Positions 18,637 to 26,934 of a stretch of DNA of 64,000 bases are shown piece by piece. Origin of the DNA: Chitinophaga tropicalis (lineage in GTDB: Bacteria > Bacteroidota > Bacteroidia > Chitinophagales > Chitinophagaceae); contig NZ_WRXN01000005.1 in NCBI RefSeq assembly GCF_009758205.1, positions 434,001 to 498,000 on the forward strand. The letters run 5' to 3'. The notes beneath the pieces are model-generated. The model had not been told where the DNA came from, did not search any database, and saw only the letters and a list, made by a program, of their open reading frames with translations. Each line of letters starts with the position of its first letter. The first letter of the stretch is position 1. Made by a program: the position numbers and the translations under genes.

Positions 18637-18713
18637 TGTTTTCTTTAGAAGAAATGTTTCGCCAGCTTGCAGGACAATGTCTGCTTAGAGAAGATTGCTT
18701 TTATAGGAATAAC

Positions 18714-18745
18714 AAAGGCCGGTTCCTAAGAACCAGCCCTTATAG
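18714..18745. terminator. Hairpin terminator downstream of HxlR gene
   Basis: Stem GGCCGGTTC (18717-18725) with GAACCAGCC (18730-18738) and a CTAA loop, one internal mismatch. It is followed by a T-rich run near 18748 on the plus strand; the minus reading also ends in TTTGTTATT. Confidence 0.6.
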
Positions 18746-18822
18746 ATCTTTTTTTATCCTCTTTTTCTCAGGGCTTGTTTTTCAACATAGAAATACAGGC
18801 TCTTTCTATGTTTCGGGTTGTA

Positions 18823-19767
18823 TTATTTTATTTCTTTAATGTATTCCAGCCTTACTGACGATTTTACTGACGAAACCCCGCCTACAGACTCTTTGTATTG
18901 ATAGGTATGCAACCTGCCATCGGGGAATGAAGACAGCACGTGGCTGAACGGTTGATTCATGTCATTGTACTGATAGTCTGCCGGCATGTTTGGGAAATAG
19001 TCGTTCCTCAACCCATTCATAAAGTTAAAGTCAACCGGGCTTAAGAATTTCTGAAAGCAGAAATTGCCTCTGACGGCGAGAAAGAAATTAGGACTTTGCC
19101 TTGTTGCCAGCAGAAACAAATAAGACCTGTCAATGTTTTCCAGTGAGGCAACGCCCGGCACCGCTGTTTGCAGCCGCACACCTAACCTTCTGAGATAAGC
19201 AGGCTCCTGATTAAAAGTGTAATCGCACTGGAAAGAATCTATCTTGCTATTATCACCTCTGAAATAAGTGAGGTGAGAACGCCAACTACCTGCAGACTCC
19301 GATATTGTTGTAATATCAGTAATATGCCCCTGTGCATTATAGGTAATGAAGCAGGTATCACCTGTCGTATTTCCATTTGCGATTATGCGGTCAAGCCGTT
19401 TATTCCCGTCATAATGGAAGTAATAATTGAAGTAATAGTCTCTTGTTACCCCTTCGGTGATCAGCTTTTCAATTGCGCCATCATCATTGTAATAAAACAA
19501 GGATATAACGGTATCGTCCGGAGAGGGAGGATAGCCTATCACTTTTTCTATCTGGTTCTTTGCATTATAATAGATACTGTCATGGTAGAAGTAGTCTTCG
19601 GTCGAGTCTTCAAGCCAATAATAACCCGTCGTTAACAGATATGTTGTATCCTTCGGAAGGGAATCAGCGGAGGGCCGGGTAACATTATCATCATTCTTGC
19701 CACAGCCAAAGAATAATACGAGGCTCGTAGCAATCAACAGTACAGAGGACAGTTTAATTACTTTCAT
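18823..19767 (-). CDS. Lipoprotein with YD-like repeats (DUF4595-like)
   Basis: 314 residues from ATG 19767, chosen because it opens a lipoprotein signal (MKVIKLSSVLLIATSLVLFFGC, cysteine as lipid anchor); an upstream frame start at 19833 adds 22 residues without sense. The mature part has spaced tyrosine/asparagine-rich strand repeats such as IYYNAKNQIEKVIGY, LFYYNDDGAIEKL and ITYNAQGHITDI, resembling the beta-sheet units of DUF4595 lipoproteins and short YD repeats. The C-terminal third (about 215-300) is less repetitive. It is paralogous in style to the lipoprotein at 20017-20817. Function unknown. Confidence 0.8.
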   Translation of the reverse strand: MKVIKLSSVLLIATSLVLFFGCGKNDDNVTRPSADSLPKDTTYLLTTGYYWLEDSTEDYFYHDSIYYNAKNQIEKVIGYPPSPDDTVISLFYYNDDGAIEKLITEGVTRDYYFNYYFHYDGNKRLDRIIANGNTTGDTCFITYNAQGHITDITTISESAGSWRSHLTYFRGDNSKIDSFQCDYTFNQEPAYLRRLGVRLQTAVPGVASLENIDRSYLFLLATRQSPNFFLAVRGNFCFQKFLSPVDFNFMNGLRNDYFPNMPADYQYNDMNQPFSHVLSSFPDGRLHTYQYKESVGGVSSVKSSVRLEYIKEIK

Positions 19768-19977
19768 CCTGGGTTTAATTTTTGTGAAATTATATTTTGA
19801 TTTTGTGTATTCAACTAAGCTATGTGTGGACATTAGCGTTTTTTATGGACAAATGGAGTAAAGATGGAGGGCATCCCATGGTTATTAATAAAGCAGAATT
19901 ATCTTTTGATCAGATATTAATATTACAAAGGTCCTTCCCGTATGACAGGCGGCCCCTTGCAGTTAGCTGTTAAGTAA

Positions 19978-20008
19978 AAGGCGTCTCAAAAGTAATTGAG
20001 ACACCTTC
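19978..20008 (-). terminator. Terminator of the DUF4595-like lipoprotein gene
   Basis: Twelve-bp stem (AAGGCGTCTCAA at 19978-19989 with TTGAGACACCTT at 19997-20008, one wobble) and a 7-nt loop. The minus strand continues CCTTTTACTT. It starts 9 bp past the stop of the gene at 20017. Confidence 0.75.
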
Positions 20009-20016
20009 TTCCTTTA

Positions 20017-20817
20017 TTACTTCCTGAAATAACGGATCTGGGTGTTTTCTTCTTTCGTATTAACAGTACCGTTATTTATGTACTTTCCTGAACTCTTCTT
20101 CGTAACAGGATAGTTATCTTCATCATAAGTATACTCATTAGTATACTCCTCTGTATTAGTTTCATTCCATACAGTCTTCTCTGTAAGAATATTGTTAGCA
20201 GAAAGACCGAAAGCCGGACCTCCGGGTTCCATTAAATAGATCTCCGGTTGCTTTGCAACATAGTTTACCTTATCATCGTAAGTATATGTTGTGGTAACGG
20301 TATCTTTCGATTCCACACCATCTACGATCCTGATACCATGCTGTTTTATGATATTGCCTTTGCTATCCCAAACCAAAGCATACTTTTCGTGGTAATCGCC
20401 TTCCTTTTCATAGAATGCCACCAGGTGTCCGGCGTTGTCATATGCAAGGCTGTCGAAGCCATATACCTTACCGTCGTCTCCATGAAAGTTAATTTTCTCT
20501 ACACGGCCAGCTGCATTATAGTTATAGCTCCGATTCAGAAGGAGCGCGTCAGGACCGTCCTCACTGGAATTTAATTTCACCAACCTGTTATTTTCATACA
20601 CGGGCTCGTTGTAATAAGAATGACCGCCCACACGGCTATCAATTAAGGCATACTTAGCAATCCTGTTGCTGGCATTATAGGTGGCACTGATGCTGTCAGT
20701 TCCCCTAACCAGGTTCAGGAACAATTTAGTTGGCTGAGGTGTAGGGTTGGTATCGTCATCCTTACAAGCAGTAAATAATACAGCAAGTGCTGCAGCACTG
20801 AACAGTAACTTTTTCAT
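20017..20817 (-). CDS. DUF4595-like lipoprotein
   Basis: 266 residues with a lipoprotein signal (MKKLLFSAAALAVLFTAC) followed by an acidic tether (KDDDTNPTPQP). The mature part consists of repeated units of the type SISATYNASNRIAKYAL, RSYNYNAAGRVEKINF, LAYDNAGHLVAFYEK and VWDSKGNIIKQ, i.e. YD-like beta strands as in DUF4595 surface lipoproteins. It resembles the neighbour at 18823-19767 and both are probably exposed at the outer membrane or periplasm. No enzymatic residues are evident. Confidence 0.82.
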   Translation of the reverse strand: MKKLLFSAAALAVLFTACKDDDTNPTPQPTKLFLNLVRGTDSISATYNASNRIAKYALIDSRVGGHSYYNEPVYENNRLVKLNSSEDGPDALLLNRSYNYNAAGRVEKINFHGDDGKVYGFDSLAYDNAGHLVAFYEKEGDYHEKYALVWDSKGNIIKQHGIRIVDGVESKDTVTTTYTYDDKVNYVAKQPEIYLMEPGGPAFGLSANNILTEKTVWNETNTEEYTNEYTYDEDNYPVTKKSSGKYINNGTVNTKEENTQIRYFRK

Positions 20818-21026
20818 AGGTAATTGAGATATTTCTGATTTAAATTATCCAGGTATTAAAGGGCTTAAAAGCGGGTCACTTATAGGTTTCCTCTCACTAT
20901 TGCGGCGCAAATATATAACTTATATTAAATATACATAAAGAAATTATTCTATATAGGCGAAAAAAGAAGATATTACAGGTCAAAATCCGTTCTTAGAACA
21001 GAAGTCTAAAACAAAATATTAAACCT

Positions 21027-21278
21027 ATGAAAACCAATATCATAATCAAGGCTTTTATTATCTTTTTATTTGCCTTTACTGCATGTAATATCAATCAACA
21101 GAGAAAAGATGCTATTGATTCCCGGAATAAATCAGACAGTATTATGAATGAGTTTAACAAGATAAACCAAAGGCTGGAACAGGAAAACCTAAAAATGAAG
21201 GAAGACATGCTGGAGTATGATAAAAAGCGGGATTCGCTTCACCATTTACTGGATAGCTTAAACTCGCAAAGCAAGTAG
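21027..21278 (+). CDS. Small coiled-coil lipoprotein
   Basis: 83 residues. A hydrophobic leader ends in FAFTAC, a lipobox. The rest is one charged helix with heptad spacing (NKINQRLEQENLKMKEDMLE), predicted to form a coiled coil. The size and plan recall Lpp-like spacer lipoproteins, but no family is recognised. It stands alone between divergent lipoprotein and membrane-protein genes. Confidence 0.65.
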   Translation: MKTNIIIKAFIIFLFAFTACNINQQRKDAIDSRNKSDSIMNEFNKINQRLEQENLKMKEDMLEYDKKRDSLHHLLDSLNSQSK

Positions 21279-21331
21279 TTGTTCATTTCTTATCACTATT
21301 TATCATACAAGCAGTGACCTTAACCGGAAAG

Positions 21332-21361
21332 TTGGATTTTAACAGGCAAGAATTATATTTA
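21332..21361 (+). promoter_or_regulatory. Bacteroidota-type promoter
   Basis: TTG at 21332-21334, a 19-nt spacer, then TATATTTA at 21354-21361 (TAnnTTTG with G to A). It lies 23 nt before the ATG of the membrane protein at 21385. Confidence 0.5.
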
Positions 21362-21384
21362 CAGTAAATATTTACGCTCATTCT

Positions 21385-21816
21385 ATGGAAGACGTTTTTT
21401 ATCTGACCCGCGGCTGGAGAAATGCCACTTACATTATGTTCGGCGCCCTGATATGCGTATTTGTTAGCCTGCTTATCTACTCATTCGTTGATCCTTTTCT
21501 CAAAAAAGGCCTCTTTTTTATTTTACCTGTATCACTTATTGTTATTGGCGTTTCAGTGTGCGGTATTTTACAAGTGGATGAAAAGATCTTCTGGGATAAT
21601 CATAGTGTTCGTAAAGTATCCAGGCTTGTTAACAGGGAGATCCTGCTGGAAGATATAAAAGGATACAAGTTTGCCTGGAACTATCTGCATATCATTCCTC
21701 ACAAGGGAAAGGGTAAAAGGATCCTGGTGTCTACATATGTAGTTGGTATGCGCCTTTTGCATGAGGAACTGGTTTCCCGTTATCCTGACCTGAAACAACA
21801 GCAGCAGACGACTTAA
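21385..21816 (+). CDS. Small membrane protein with PH-like C-terminal part
   Basis: 143 residues. Two membrane helices (about 15-35 and 42-62) are followed by a soluble strand-rich region (KIFWDNHSVRKVSRLVNRE, ILLEDIKGYKFAWNYLHIIP). The layout, two helices then a strand-rich region, recalls bacterial PH-like membrane proteins such as YcxB/STM3941-like families, but the match is not certain. Its last codons and 3' flank recur as a degraded copy at 24869-24938. Confidence 0.6.
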   Translation: MEDVFYLTRGWRNATYIMFGALICVFVSLLIYSFVDPFLKKGLFFILPVSLIVIGVSVCGILQVDEKIFWDNHSVRKVSRLVNREILLEDIKGYKFAWNYLHIIPHKGKGKRILVSTYVVGMRLLHEELVSRYPDLKQQQQTT

Positions 21817-21852
21817 TCAACAAAGAAAAGTAGCATAATTGTAACCTGCCAT
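21784..21852 (+). repeat. Duplicated 3' segment, copy 1 (coding end)
   Basis: About 69 bp covering the end of the small membrane protein gene and its 3' flank. It shares CCTGACCTGAAACA, then CTTAAT, AAGAAA, GTAGCATA and GTAACCTGCCAT in the same order with 24869-24938. The order and spacing are too good for chance. Confidence 0.7.
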
Positions 21853-21927
21853 AGCGAAATAGTCTCCCCCGCACAGGAAAAATTCTCTCAAATTTTCTTG
21901 ATAAGGCTAAATCCCTTAAAAAGGGGA

Positions 21928-21958
21928 TTGCCTGCATTTACCGGAATAAATATCTTAG
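21928..21958 (+). promoter_or_regulatory. Bacteroidota-type promoter with long leader
   Basis: TTG at 21928-21930, a 20-nt spacer and TATCTTAG at 21951-21958 (one mismatch to TAnnTTTG). It would give the lipoprotein at 22079 a leader of about 115 nt. Confidence 0.45.
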
Positions 21959-22078
21959 CATTGAACCCTGATAATGAAGAACCCACATTATGAAAAAGAA
22001 CTATGCCCTAAAGAAACCCTCTTCATAGAATATCAACATTGTCTTTATTTTTTCACATAAATCTCGACACACATTACT

Positions 22079-23245
22079 ATGAAACTCAAATTAACCATTG
22101 CCTCATGCTGCATTTTATTTGCAGGTATTCTTGTGTCCTGTAAGAAAGACGCTGATGTCCAGGACAATAACCCATCTTCTGTCAACTCCACTATTAAAGT
22201 GGAGGATGGCATACTTCATTTTAAGGACAATCGTGAATTCTTTCAAACCATGTTATCGGTTAGTTCCATGACTACCCAGCAAAGAAAACAATGGGAAAAA
22301 GAGATAGGATTCACCTCACTGAGATCAGTTTATGATCAATTTAACAAGGAACTGGATGAAATGGAAGCCGCACATAATGCTGACGGCTTCTTTGCTGTAA
22401 AGAAGAAATATTCCAAGGTTGCAGTCTGGCGCCAGGACACCGCTTATGATCTTAATTGCAGCGGAATTATTGAATCGGCCGTTGTAAATGAGGATGGCCT
22501 GGTTAAAGTGGGCCAGGAGCTTCTGTCGTTCAGGAGGGATGCTATCAAGGCCCGTCCCGTAGTGGCAGGCTCAAACGGAAGGATGGCAGACAAAGAACGT
22601 ACTATATGGGCCAATAAAGCGACCGGGAATGTAGGCCTGTTTTCAGGTGATGATTATAAAATTCCCGGCACCCCTCCCCCGGCAAACTCCTTTTCTGTTG
22701 CAAGCGGTCCGATAAAGCAGGAGTGGCCTTTTACTACAGGTTCTCCTGAGGCCAGAGGCTTCTTACAGGCGAGACTCTTCAACCTGTTAGTAAATGGTAT
22801 GGACAGAGGATTTGTGACCATACTTTACTGGGCGGAACACAGGAACTGGATCGGTATCTGGCGCAGGGTACGCACTTCGGCTCTGAGCCTTCATCATCAA
22901 GGTTATATCAGACTGAATACTCAGGGTGTGATCTGGCCACAAGTGGTGAGAGGAGATCTAGGCCCTAACTGGGCAGACGACAATGTAGAAAACCATGAGT
23001 CTGTACTTATTGCATCAGCGGAGTTAATAAATAATCCTCCTGTTTTGGGTTATCTGTCTCCCACCCTTAATAACCAATTCAGGAATGCCAATATGGCCGT
23101 GGCAGAAGACAACTCTCCGAACAATTTCTGGGCAGAATTCAATCCCAGTGCAATGTTCATTGGAGATGCTTTCGGAATTACCTTTGGCTCTTTTGGCGAG
23201 CCCCCACTTCCAAAGATCCATAACTTCGAGATCAAGTACCAGTAA
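22079..23245 (+). CDS. Uncharacterised lipoprotein
   Basis: 388 residues with a lipoprotein signal (MKLKLTIASCCILFAG, ILVSC lipobox) and an acidic tether. Residues about 40-110 are helical and charged, followed by LEDGxL-like strands and a central region with the aromatic segments AEHRNWIGIWRRVRTSALSL and HHQGYIRLNTQGVIWPQV. It resembles large, poorly described lipoproteins common in Chitinophaga; I do not recognise a named family. It has its own promoter and a strong terminator, so it is probably monocistronic. Confidence 0.75.
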   Translation: MKLKLTIASCCILFAGILVSCKKDADVQDNNPSSVNSTIKVEDGILHFKDNREFFQTMLSVSSMTTQQRKQWEKEIGFTSLRSVYDQFNKELDEMEAAHNADGFFAVKKKYSKVAVWRQDTAYDLNCSGIIESAVVNEDGLVKVGQELLSFRRDAIKARPVVAGSNGRMADKERTIWANKATGNVGLFSGDDYKIPGTPPPANSFSVASGPIKQEWPFTTGSPEARGFLQARLFNLLVNGMDRGFVTILYWAEHRNWIGIWRRVRTSALSLHHQGYIRLNTQGVIWPQVVRGDLGPNWADDNVENHESVLIASAELINNPPVLGYLSPTLNNQFRNANMAVAEDNSPNNFWAEFNPSAMFIGDAFGITFGSFGEPPLPKIHNFEIKYQ

Positions 23246-23280
23246 TACAGCAGTTCATCGAAAACTTCAATAAATAAAGA

Positions 23281-23303
23281 GGCGTCTGGTGCTGCCAGAC
23301 GCC
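23281..23303. terminator. Bidirectional terminator between convergent genes
   Basis: Perfect 9-bp stem GGCGTCTGG (23281-23289) with CCAGACGCC (23295-23303), followed by TTTATTTTTG on plus and CTCTTTATTTATT on minus. Confidence 0.85.
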
Positions 23304-23377
23304 TTTATTTTTGCGGATATAATTACCATTTTTCTTTATCTTAATTATAAAGAAATGATCCGGGCTCCGGGTGAGAA

Positions 23378-23752
23378 CTAGATTCTACTCACTTCCCTTA
23401 CAATCCGTTTTTTATGTTCTTTACCCCAACGCGACATCTCATCCAATAATGGCTTCAGCGATCTTCCATATTCTGAAAGCTCATATTCTACTGTAATGGG
23501 TTTCGTATTCTGTACAGTACGACTGATCAATCCATTAATCTCCAGATGCTGTAATTCCTTTGATAACATTTTAGAACCAATACCATTCAGTAAGCGTTGT
23601 AGTTCCAGGTAGCGCATCTTCCGGAATACCAGCATCGCAATTATGGATATCCTCCACTTTCCAGCCAATATGTACTGTGTATCTTCAATGGCTTTAAAAT
23701 GTTGAATACATTCTTTTGATAACGTCTCTTCAGTAAGCCTTGATGTTCTCAT
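23378..23752 (-). CDS. HxlR-family transcriptional regulator
   Basis: 124 residues from ATG 23752. A longer frame from 23827 would translate the palindromic operator region and is rejected. Typical HxlR features are the cysteine SKECIQHF, YILAGKWRISIIAMLVF, the recognition helix GIGSKMLSKELQHLEINGLI and the wing VEYELSEYGRSLKP. It diverges from a quinone oxidoreductase-like gene, the classic HxlR/QorR arrangement, and probably represses both. Three 15-17 bp palindromes sit 16 bp upstream of its start. Confidence 0.9.
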   Translation of the reverse strand: MRTSRLTEETLSKECIQHFKAIEDTQYILAGKWRISIIAMLVFRKMRYLELQRLLNGIGSKMLSKELQHLEINGLISRTVQNTKPITVEYELSEYGRSLKPLLDEMSRWGKEHKKRIVREVSRI

Positions 23753-23767
23753 TGCACAAATGTAATG

Positions 23768-23819
23768 ACTTCCTTTTAGGAAGAACACTTCCCTGCAGGG
23801 AAGCACTTCCTTAGAGGAA
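23768..23819. promoter_or_regulatory. Triple palindrome operator between hxlR-type and qor-type genes
   Basis: Three tandem copies of an ACTTCC...GGAAG inverted repeat: ACTTCCTTTTAGGAAG (23768-23783), ACTTCCCTGCAGGGAAG (23787-23803, fully symmetric) and ACTTCCTTAGAGGAA (23805-23819). Starts are 19 and 18 bp apart, near two helical turns, so dimers could bind side by side on one DNA face. The divergent HxlR regulator is the obvious binder. Confidence 0.75.
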
Positions 23820-23881
23820 CCTGGCATCCGTCACAAAGAGAAGCGCCAATACATTTGCAGAAATAACCAAACAAACATCAA

Positions 23882-24865
23882 ATGAGTATTTTAACAAAAA
23901 GTGGTGTAGTTCTTATTGAACAACCTGGTGGACCGGAAGTTCTTAAATATGAAACGATTGATCTGTCAGTCCCAGGGCCCAACGAAGTTTTAATTGAGCA
24001 GAAAGCCATTGCTGTAAACTTCCTGGATGTTTTCTTCAGAAGTGGCAGATTCCAACTACCGGAGTATCCTGCGCCGATAGGCCTGGAAGCTGCCGGCATA
24101 GTAACAGCTATTGGTAATGACGTAACAGAATTCGCTGTCGGAGACCGGGTTGCCTATTATGCTACCACAGGGGCCTATGCGCAAAAAAGAGTGATCAGCG
24201 TGGATGATATCTTCAGATTACCTGATACCATCACTTTTGATATAGCGGCCGCTGTTATGGTAAAAGGACTTACGGCCAAAATGCTGATCAAAGACAGTTA
24301 TGCGGTTAAAGCCGGGCAATATGTACTCATACCTGCAATGACAGGAGGCGTAGGCACGTTGTTAAGCGCGTGGGTTAAATCGCTTGATGCTATTGTTATA
24401 GGCACAGTGGGAAGTCCGGCTAAAAAACAGCTGGCAGAACAGCGGGGTTATAAGCATGTAATTGATCTGCAAAATGAAGATCTTACTGCCCGCGTGAATG
24501 CTATCACGGGTGGTTCCGGCGTAGATGTAGTATATGACAGCGTTGGTAAAGATATCTTTGACAAATCCATGGACCTCATCAAAACAGGCGGCACCTTTGT
24601 CTCTTATGGCGGGGCCTCCGGCTGGCCGGAGGTAGATGCAGAACAGCTTGCTCAAAAAAACATCCATTTTGTACAAGCTCAGCTCAATAACTATCCCGGG
24701 TATCAGAATAAGAAAGGCGAAGCAATGAAAGAGGTATTCGAACAGGTTGAAAAAGGCATATTTGATGTACAACACCCGTTAGTCTATTCTTTAGCGGATG
24801 CGTCTAAGGCACATGCTGATATGGAGTCACGCAAGACTACCGGTAGTATTATTCTCAGGCCTTAG
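23882..24865 (+). CDS. Zinc-free quinone oxidoreductase (MDR/QOR family)
   Basis: 327 residues, the usual length for QorA-type enzymes. The N-terminal GroES-like part has VNFLDVFFRSG and GLEAAGIVTAIG, lacking the zinc ligands of alcohol dehydrogenases. The NADPH-binding motif is AMTGGVGTLLSAW (AAAGGVG in close relatives), with VYDSVGKD and GGTFVSYGGASG later. It would reduce quinones or enals one hydride at a time in the cytoplasm. Divergence from an HxlR regulator with a triple operator suggests induction by electrophiles or quinones. Confidence 0.92.
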   Translation: MSILTKSGVVLIEQPGGPEVLKYETIDLSVPGPNEVLIEQKAIAVNFLDVFFRSGRFQLPEYPAPIGLEAAGIVTAIGNDVTEFAVGDRVAYYATTGAYAQKRVISVDDIFRLPDTITFDIAAAVMVKGLTAKMLIKDSYAVKAGQYVLIPAMTGGVGTLLSAWVKSLDAIVIGTVGSPAKKQLAEQRGYKHVIDLQNEDLTARVNAITGGSGVDVVYDSVGKDIFDKSMDLIKTGGTFVSYGGASGWPEVDAEQLAQKNIHFVQAQLNNYPGYQNKKGEAMKEVFEQVEKGIFDVQHPLVYSLADASKAHADMESRKTTGSIILRP

Positions 24866-24868
24866 CCT

Positions 24869-24938
24869 CTCCTGACCTGAAACAGCAGAAGGGACAGCGG
24901 CTTAATTAAGAAAAGAAAGTAGCATAGTAACCTGCCAT
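24869..24938 (+). repeat. Duplicated 3' segment, copy 2 (non-coding relic)
   Basis: Non-coding sequence beginning 4 bp after the quinone oxidoreductase stop. It repeats, with substitutions and small gaps, the end of the gene at 21385-21816 and its flank (see 21784-21852). It looks like the remainder of a duplicated and mostly deleted gene. Confidence 0.65.
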
Positions 24939-24957
24939 TCTTAAATCTTTTTACAAC

Positions 24958-24989
24958 AAAAAAGCCAGGCATTTACTACCTGGCTTTTT
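24958..24989. terminator. Bidirectional terminator
   Basis: Stem AAAAAGCCAGG (24959-24969) with CCTGGCTTTTT (24979-24989), 9-nt loop, flanked by A-run on the left and T-run on the right. It serves the plus-strand oxidoreductase and the minus-strand toxin/immunity cluster. Confidence 0.85.
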
Positions 24990-25006
24990 ATTTGAAAGAT
25001 ATCAGG

Positions 25007-25546
25007 CTATGACTCATTAATAGTTCTAATAATTTTTGCAGGTATACCACCTACCACTGTATTTGCGGGTACATTCCTGCTTACCACTGCACCAGCTGCA
25101 ACAACAGCATTTTCACCCACAGTCACACCTGGCAGAATGGTAGCACCTGCACCTATCCAGGCGTTGCGTGATGGAGAGGTTATATTTATATTGTCATGAT
25201 GGTTGACAAAACCACCTTTGGCTCCTAAATTAATCATTGGCGAAAAAATTATTTTCCCATCTTCTTCACGGATAGAAACCATAATTGAGTTCCTATACAA
25301 CTCAGTTTCTTTTTTCAGCCGAACTGCTTTAAGATAGTTTATAAAATATTCGTGGTGATTTTCATGCACTACATCGTCTCTACTTGCATCCATTGCAACT
25401 AGAACTTTATTGACAATCTCACCCATTGTTGCATCAGCACTCAACGTAAAATATGGTTTAGAAACAATACTATATCCAGCCATTGTTTTCGAATTGCTAT
25501 TGATAATATGTCGATCACTTAACTTAAAAATCTGAGCAAATTTCAC
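25007..25546 (-). CDS. Chimera: CdiI-like immunity N-terminus fused to hexapeptide acetyltransferase tail
   Basis: 179 residues. Residues 1 to about 112 ([45 protein letters not shown]) resemble the DUF1436/CdiI contact-dependent inhibition immunity family as I remember it. From about 120 the protein switches to left-handed beta-helix repeats ending like maltose/galactoside O-acetyltransferases ([38 protein letters not shown]). The tail is only about 60 residues, with no catalytic histidine region or N-terminal half of an acetyltransferase. An in-frame recombination between an immunity gene and an acetyltransferase gene is the simplest explanation. Last gene of the toxin/immunity cluster. Confidence 0.7.
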   Translation of the reverse strand: MKFAQIFKLSDRHIINSNSKTMAGYSIVSKPYFTLSADATMGEIVNKVLVAMDASRDDVVHENHHEYFINYLKAVRLKKETELYRNSIMVSIREEDGKIIFSPMINLGAKGGFVNHHDNINITSPSRNAWIGAGATILPGVTVGENAVVAAGAVVSRNVPANTVVGGIPAKIIRTINES

Positions 25547-25631
25547 CGAACGAATTTATTATTATCAAAACGCGGTAATAGTGGAGACAACATTTCTCTT
25601 ACCAGAGTTTAGCCCAAATCTGAAACTATCC

Positions 25632-25940
25632 TCATTTCAGTACACCTGTTAGAATTGCATTTTCCAATTCCTTTATTGTAAACCGTTTTCTCTTTTTCCT
25701 TCCAAAGAGCCAAAAAGAGAATTCAGGTTCAAAGTAACTATCAATATTAAAATTTGACAGATCAACATTGAATTTTCGGCTAAATTTCAATATAAACTTG
25801 TCTGCATCAATTCCTGTTACTCCAAGATCGTCTTCGAGCGAGGTATCTCTGTCAAGAATTACATTTTCATCACCTTCTCCAAGAATCTCACTTTTAATAA
25901 AGGATAGCAGTTCTTGGTATTTTTGTTCGTTTAACTCCAT
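25632..25940 (-). CDS. DUF1493-like, acyl-carrier-protein-fold protein, putative immunity gene
   Basis: 102 residues. The pattern LDRDTSLEDDLGVTGIDADKFILKFSRKF is that of DUF1493, a family with an acyl-carrier-like fold, without a DSL phosphopantetheine site. The second half is basic (LFGRKKRKRFTIKELENAIL). Members often occur in immunity gene arrays downstream of polymorphic toxins, which fits this place, 16 bp after a small exported paralogue. No matching toxin is found here, so it may be an orphan. Confidence 0.75.
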   Translation of the reverse strand: MELNEQKYQELLSFIKSEILGEGDENVILDRDTSLEDDLGVTGIDADKFILKFSRKFNVDLSNFNIDSYFEPEFSFWLFGRKKRKRFTIKELENAILTGVLK

Positions 25941-25956
25941 AATAAAATCAACGCAA

Positions 25957-26337
25957 TCAAGGAATCATTGTAAATACTTCTACCGCTTTATCACCCTTGT
26001 AATCTACACCAAACTTAAAAGTTTCAACATCATTATATTCTTCCTTCTTTGCACCTCGACATTGATAGCCAATATTTAGAAAATAAAATGTTATCTCATT
26101 ATTATTCAATGTTGAATTAGGTGGGCCTAGTAATTTTTCAACTGCGGCTCTCTTCTGCCCAATAATTTTCTGTTTATTATCAATTAGCACCTTCCACATC
26201 TTATACCGCACTTGTTGACAGCCAAGAGAGTCAGTCTTCCAAGCTACACAGCCAAACCCCTCAATTCTAATGGGGCCATTAATGCTTGTGTCCTGGAAAA
26301 ATTGCGACACTAAAATTGTAAGTAGGTAGTAAATCAC
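25957..26337 (-). CDS. Small exported protein, immunity-array copy C
   Basis: 126 residues with a short hydrophobic N-terminus (MIYYLLTILVSQFF) acting as signal peptide or anchor. Its core is shared with the genes at 26412-26827 and 26935-27324: AWKTDSLGCQ, VLIDNKQKIIG, RAAVEKLLGPPNS and a late cysteine (IGYQCRGAKK). The two conserved cysteines suggest a disulfide and a periplasmic location. Three tandem copies after an RHS toxin gene point to immunity function, which is inference. Most divergent of the three. Confidence 0.7.
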   Translation of the reverse strand: MIYYLLTILVSQFFQDTSINGPIRIEGFGCVAWKTDSLGCQQVRYKMWKVLIDNKQKIIGQKRAAVEKLLGPPNSTLNNNEITFYFLNIGYQCRGAKKEEYNDVETFKFGVDYKGDKAVEVFTMIP

Positions 26338-26411
26338 CTTTCTGTTTTTTTGAAAACATTAACTAATTTCTTCAACATGCCACTAAGCTCTCCTCTGATA
26401 TCATTATTTGC

Positions 26412-26827
26412 TCATTTAAGCAGACAATAACAATTCATCATGGTGTTATTATAGAAACTTTTTACTGCTGTTTCCTCTTTATATTCAATAAGTAATCTAG
26501 TTACTTCTACATAATCGGTTTCGTCTTTCTTTTTAGGTGTACATTGGATACCTGCTTCTATATAATAGGAATCGAACCTCCCATCCATATAAGCGGAATT
26601 CGCCTTACCAAGAAAACTTTCAATAGCGGCTTTCTTTTTATTAATTAGTTTTTCTTGTTTTGAGTCAAGATATCTGCGAGACCATAACGTCTCCCTTGAC
26701 AGCCGAGTGAATCTGCTTTCCAAGTTACCATATCAAAACTATCGATCTTTATAGAACAAACTTGCTTTTCTTTATCATCCGATAGCAAAATAACTGATAA
26801 AGGGAAAAGTATTATAAAGACGATCAT
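26412..26827 (-). pseudogene. Immunity-array copy B, frameshifted
   Basis: The N-terminal half (26827 to 26645: MIVFIILFPLSVILL, TWKADSLGCQGRRYG) ends early at a stop. The rest of the homologous protein (KKKAAIESFLGKANSA, AGIQCTPKKKDE) continues in another frame to 26412. Comparison with copies A and C places the shift at a run of five adenines (plus-strand T run 26649-26653); one more A would restore N-K-K-K-L-I-N and a continuous protein. It could be dead, phase-variable or a read error. Confidence 0.75.
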
Positions 26828-26934
26828 TTTTTAAATTATATTGATAGAACATGTTCTCTTCTCCTATTAACTACAATTAGCTATTAAGCCATCTTTCGTA
26901 ACATTACCATGATTGACAATCAGTTTTTCCAATC

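Noticed and set aside
23378..23827. Longer HxlR protein starting at 23827
   Set aside because: The extra residues would be encoded by the triple palindrome; family length fits the ATG at 23752.
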